A DNA stretch of 64,000 nucleotides, from contig NC_135134.1 in NCBI RefSeq assembly GCF_051014445.1, forward strand, positions 28,771,672 to 28,835,671. Reading direction: 5' to 3'. Made by a program: the position numbers and the translations under genes. A model generated the notes under the pieces. The model searched no databases. It saw nothing but the letters and a program-made list of their open reading frames with translations, and was not told where the DNA came from. Shown here one piece after another: positions 60,101-64,000 of this stretch; within the stretch, counting starts at the first letter, position 1; each line of letters opens with the position of its first letter. This stretch comes from Colletes latitarsis (taxonomy: Eukaryota > Arthropoda > Insecta > Hymenoptera > Colletidae).

Positions 60101-63100
60101 CTGATGAGGGCAAATCCTAGACCTGGCCCAGACCTAACATGCGTTATCCTGTGAAATATTTATCAAGACCATGTTTAATTGACTGTTTCAGTGTGGGTCC
60201 ACATTACTACGTGATCCAAACCAGAAAAAACGCAGGATCTGATCAACATGTATGTGAAAAATACGAAAATATGACCATGATGAGGGCAAATCCCAGACCT
60301 ATCCCAGACCTAACTTGCGTTATCCTCTAAAATATTGATCGAAACCAGGTTTAATTGACTGTTTCAGTGTGGTACCTCATTACTACGTGATCCAAACCAG
60401 AAGAAACCCAGGATCTGTTCAACAAGTATGTGAAGAATGCGAAAGTATGAGACTGATGAGGGCAAATCCTAGACCTAACATGTGTAATCCTCTAAAATAT
60501 TGACGGAAACCAGGTTTAATTGACAGTTTCAGTGTGGTAACACATTACTACGTGATCCAATCCAGAAAAAATCCCAGGATCTGTTCAGCAAGTATGTGAA
60601 AATTACGAAAATATGACCATGATGAGGGCAAATCCCAGACCTATCCCAGACCTAACTTGCGTTATCCTCTAAAATATTGATCGAAACCAGGTTTAATTGA
60701 CTGTTTCAGTGTGGTACCACATTACTACGTGATCCAAACCAGAAGAAACCCAGGATCTGTTCAACAAGTATGTGAAGAATGCGAAAGTATGAGACTGATG
60801 AGGGCAAATCCTAGACCTAACGTGCGTTATCCTCTAAAATATTGATCGTAACGAGGATTAATTGACGGTTTCAGTGTGGTACCTCATTACTATGTGATCC
60901 AAACCAGAAAAAGCCCAGGATCTCTTCAACAAGTATGTGAAAACCGCGAAAGTATGAGCCTGATGAGGGCAAATCCTAGACCTAGCCCAGACCTAACATG
61001 CGTTATCCTCTGAAATATTTATCGAAATCAGGTTTAATGGTCTGTTTCAGCGTGGCACCACATTACTACGTGATCGAAACCAGAAAAAACCCAGGATCTG
61101 TTCAAGAATTATGTGAAGAATGCGAAAGTATGAGCCTGATGAGGGCAAATCCTAGACCTGGCCCAGACCTAACATGCGTTATCCTCTGAAATATTTATCA
61201 AGACCATGTTTAATTGACTGTTTCAGTGTGGTTCCACATTACTACGTGATCCAAACCAGAAAAAACCGAGGATCTGTTCAACAAGTATGTGAAAAACGCG
61301 AAAGTATGAGCCTGATGATGGCAAATCCCAGAACTATCCCAGACATAACTTGCGTTATCCTATAAAATATTGATCGTATCCAGTTTTAATGGACAGTTTT
61401 AGTGTGGTACCACTTTACTACGTGATGCAATGCAGAAAAAACCCTCGACCAGGTCAACATGTATGTTAAAACTGCGAAAGTATGACCCTGATGAGGGCAA
61501 ATCCCCACCTAACCTTAACCTAACGTGTGTTATCCTCCAAGATATTAATCGAAACCAGGTTTCATCGACTGCTTCAGTGTGGTACCACATTGCTACGTGA
61601 TCGATAACAGAAAAAACCCAGGATCTGTTCAACAAGTATGTGAAGAATGCGAAAGTATGAGTCTGATGGGGGAAAATCCCAGGCCTAACCTAGACCTAAC
61701 ATGCGTTATCCACTAAAATATTAATCGAAACCAGGTTGAATTGACTGTTTCAGTGTGGTACCACATTACTACGTGATCCAAACCAGAAAAAACCCAGGAT
61801 ATGTTCAACAAGTATGTGAAGAATGCGAAAGTACGAGTCTGATGAGGGAAAATTCCTGGCCTAACCTAGTCCTAACGTGCGTTATCCTCTAAAATATTGA
61901 TCGAAACCAGGTTTAATGGTCTGTTTCAGCATGGTACCGCATTACTACGTGATCGAAACCAAAAAAAGCCCAGGAACTCTTCAACAAGTTTGTGAAAAAC
62001 TCGAAAGTATGAGCCTGATGAGTGCAAATCCCAGAAGTGTACCAGACCTAACTTGCGTTATCCTATAAAATATTGATCGAAACCAGGTTTAATTGACTGT
62101 TTCAGTGTGGTACCACTTTACGACGTGATACAAAGCAGAAAAAACCATCGATCAGGTTTACATGTATGTTAAAACTGCGAAAGTATGACCCTGATGAGGG
62201 CAAATCCCAGACCTAACCTAGACTTAACATGTGTTATCCTCTAAAATATTAATCGAATCCAGGTTTAATGGTCTGTTTCAGTGTGGTACCGCATTACTAC
62301 GTGATCGAAACAAGAAAAAACCCAGGATCTGTTCAAGAATTATGTGAAGAATGCGAAAGAATGATACTGATAAGGGCAAATCCTAGACCTAACCTAGACC
62401 TAACATGTGTTATCCTCTAAAATATTGACGGAAACCACGTTTAAATGACAGTTTCAGTGTGGTACAACATTACAACGTGATCCAATCCAGAAAAGGTCCA
62501 GGATCTAGCAAACAAGTATGAGAAATATGCGAAAGTATGAGCCTGATGAGGGCAAATCCTAGACCTAGCCCAGACCTAACATGCGTTATCCTCTGAAATA
62601 TTAATCGAAATCAGGTTTAATGGTCTGTTTCAGCGTGGTACCACATTACTACGTGATCGAAACCAGAAAAAACCCAGGATCTTTTCAAGAATTATGTGAA
62701 GAATGCGAAAGTATGAGACTGATGAGGGCAAATTCCTGGCCTAAGCTAGACCTAACATGCGTTATCCTCTAAAATATTGACGGAAACCACGTTTAAATGA
62801 CAGTTTCAGTGTGGTACAACATTACAACGTGATCCAATCCAGAAAAGGCCCAGGATCTAGCAAACAAGTATGAGAAATATGCGAAAGTATGAGCCTGATG
62901 AGGGCAAATCCTAGACCTAACCCCGACCTAACACGCGTTATCCTCTAAAATATTTATCGAAATCAGGTTTAATGGACTGTTTCAGTGTGGTACCACATTA
63001 CTACGTGATCCAAACCAGAAAAAACACAGGATCTGTTCATGAAGTATGTGAAATATGCGAAAGTATGAGCCTGATGAGGGCAAATCCTAGACCTAGCCCA

Positions 63101-64000
63101 GACCTAACATGCGTTATCCTCTGAAATATTAATCGAAATCAGGTTTAATGGTCTGTTTCAGCGTGGTACCACATTACTGCGTGATCGAAACCAGAAAAAA
63201 CCCAGGATCTATTCAAGAATTATGTGAAGAATGCGAAAGTATGAGACTGATGAGGGCAAATCCCTGGCCTAAGCTAGACCTAACATGCGTTATCCTCTAA
63301 AATATTGACGGAAACCACGTTTAAATGACAGTTTCAGTGTGGTACCACATTACTACGTGATCCAATCCAGAAAAAGCCCCGGATCTAGCCAACAAGTATG
63401 AGAAATATGCGAAAGTATGAGCCTGATGAGGGCAAATCCTAGACCTAACCCAGACCTAACCCGCGTTATCCACTAAAATATTTATCAAGACCAGGTTTAA
63501 TTGACTCTTTCAGTGTGGTACCACATTACTACGTGATCCAAACCAGTGGAAGCCTAGGATCTGGCCAACAAGTATGAGAAATATGCGAAAGAATGAGCCT
63601 GATGAGGGCAAATCCTAGACCTAACCCAGACCTACCACGCGTTATCCTCTAAAATATTTATCAATACCAGGTTTAATTGACTGTTTAAGTGTGGTACCAC
63701 ATTACTACGTGATCCAAACCAGAAAAAATCCCAGGATCTGTTCAACAAGTATGTGAAAAATACGAAAACATGACCCTGATGAGGGCAAATCCCAGACCTA
63801 TCCCAGACCTAACTTGCGTTATCCTCTAAAATATTGATCGAAACCAGGTTTAATTGGCTGTTTCGGTGTGGTACCACATTACTACGTGATCCAAACCAGA
63901 AGAAACCCAGGATCTGTTCCACAAGTATGTGAAGAATGCGAAAGTATGAGTCTGATGAGGGGGAATCCCAGGCCTAACCTAGACCTAACATGCGTTATCC

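Larger units (their letters stand above)
36937..64000. repeat. Satellite array, right subfamily
   Basis: About 154 monomers of about 176 bp without further insertions to the window edge. They carry GAGGGCAAATCC or GAGGGAAAATCC and either CCAGGATCTGTTCAACAAGTATGTG or the CCAGGATCTAGCCAACAAGTATGAG variant. TGTGGTACCACA and AAACCAGGTTT are strongly conserved. Several monomers (for example about 47675, 51183, 53813, 55740 and 59951) have one instead of two 11-bp CTAGACCTAAC units. No gene is supported; the recurring 60-76 codon frames are by-products of the repeat. Confidence 0.97.

Noticed and set aside
9885..61365. Recurring open frames of about 60-76 codons in the satellite (MRYPLKYLSRPGLID...-type)
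   Set aside because: They repeat with the 176-bp monomer, shift frame from one monomer to the next because 176 is not a multiple of 3, and vary freely at stops and starts. They are by-products of a repeat open in one frame, not genes.
1..64000. CRISPR array, because of the regular repeats
   Set aside because: The whole period is repeated, with no unique spacers, and the monomer is 176 bp. This is tandem satellite DNA with eukaryotic retrotransposons.
1..64000. CENP-B box in the satellite
   Set aside because: No monomer inspected contains TTCG-N4-A-N2-CGGG on either strand.

Overview
The window is eukaryotic repeat DNA with no host gene that I can support. About 84% is a tandem satellite with a monomer of about 176 bp. 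Three copies of one GC-rich non-LTR retrotransposon family are embedded in it. The satellite is AT-rich, and each monomer carries a short block of CCTAA-like units (CCTAACCTAGACCTAA), which resembles the complement of the arthropod TTAGG telomere repeat. Together with an R1/TRAS/SART-type retrotransposon this points to an insect subtelomeric or pericentromeric block. The order and species cannot be read from the sequence.

Layout: satellite 1-18286; element 1 (+) 18287-23732, 5'-truncated and frameshifted; satellite spacer 23733-24131 (about 2.3 monomers); element 2 (-) 24132-30120, full length with both ORFs open; satellite 30121-34356; element 3 (-) 34357-36922, only the 3' 2.6 kb; satellite 36923-64000. 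The left array (to about 17.4 kb) and the right array (from about 17.4 kb to the end) are different monomer subfamilies. Both contain higher-order duplications of 8 to 19 monomers.

The retrotransposon has a bicistronic plan. ORF1 is a Gag-like protein with a coiled-coil-prone N-terminus, an AT-hook-like motif and three zinc knuckles. ORF2 has an APE-type endonuclease, an R1-type linker, a reverse transcriptase with YADD, a C-terminal CCHC and a terminal AT-hook-like motif. The ORFs overlap by one base as TAATG, the stop-start arrangement known from SART1. All three copies have a 3' UTR of exactly 516 nt, a poly(A) tail and a target-site duplication of 14 bp (up to 16 bp if tail-adjacent bases are counted). 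Elements 2 and 3 are separate insertions at the same nucleotide of the satellite monomer. Element 1 sits 47 bp away in monomer phase, on the other strand, at a site sharing the same sparse cleavage motif. My main proposal is a satellite-targeted R1-clade lineage that uses the CCTAA-like block of this satellite as its landing site, and element 2 is a candidate active copy.
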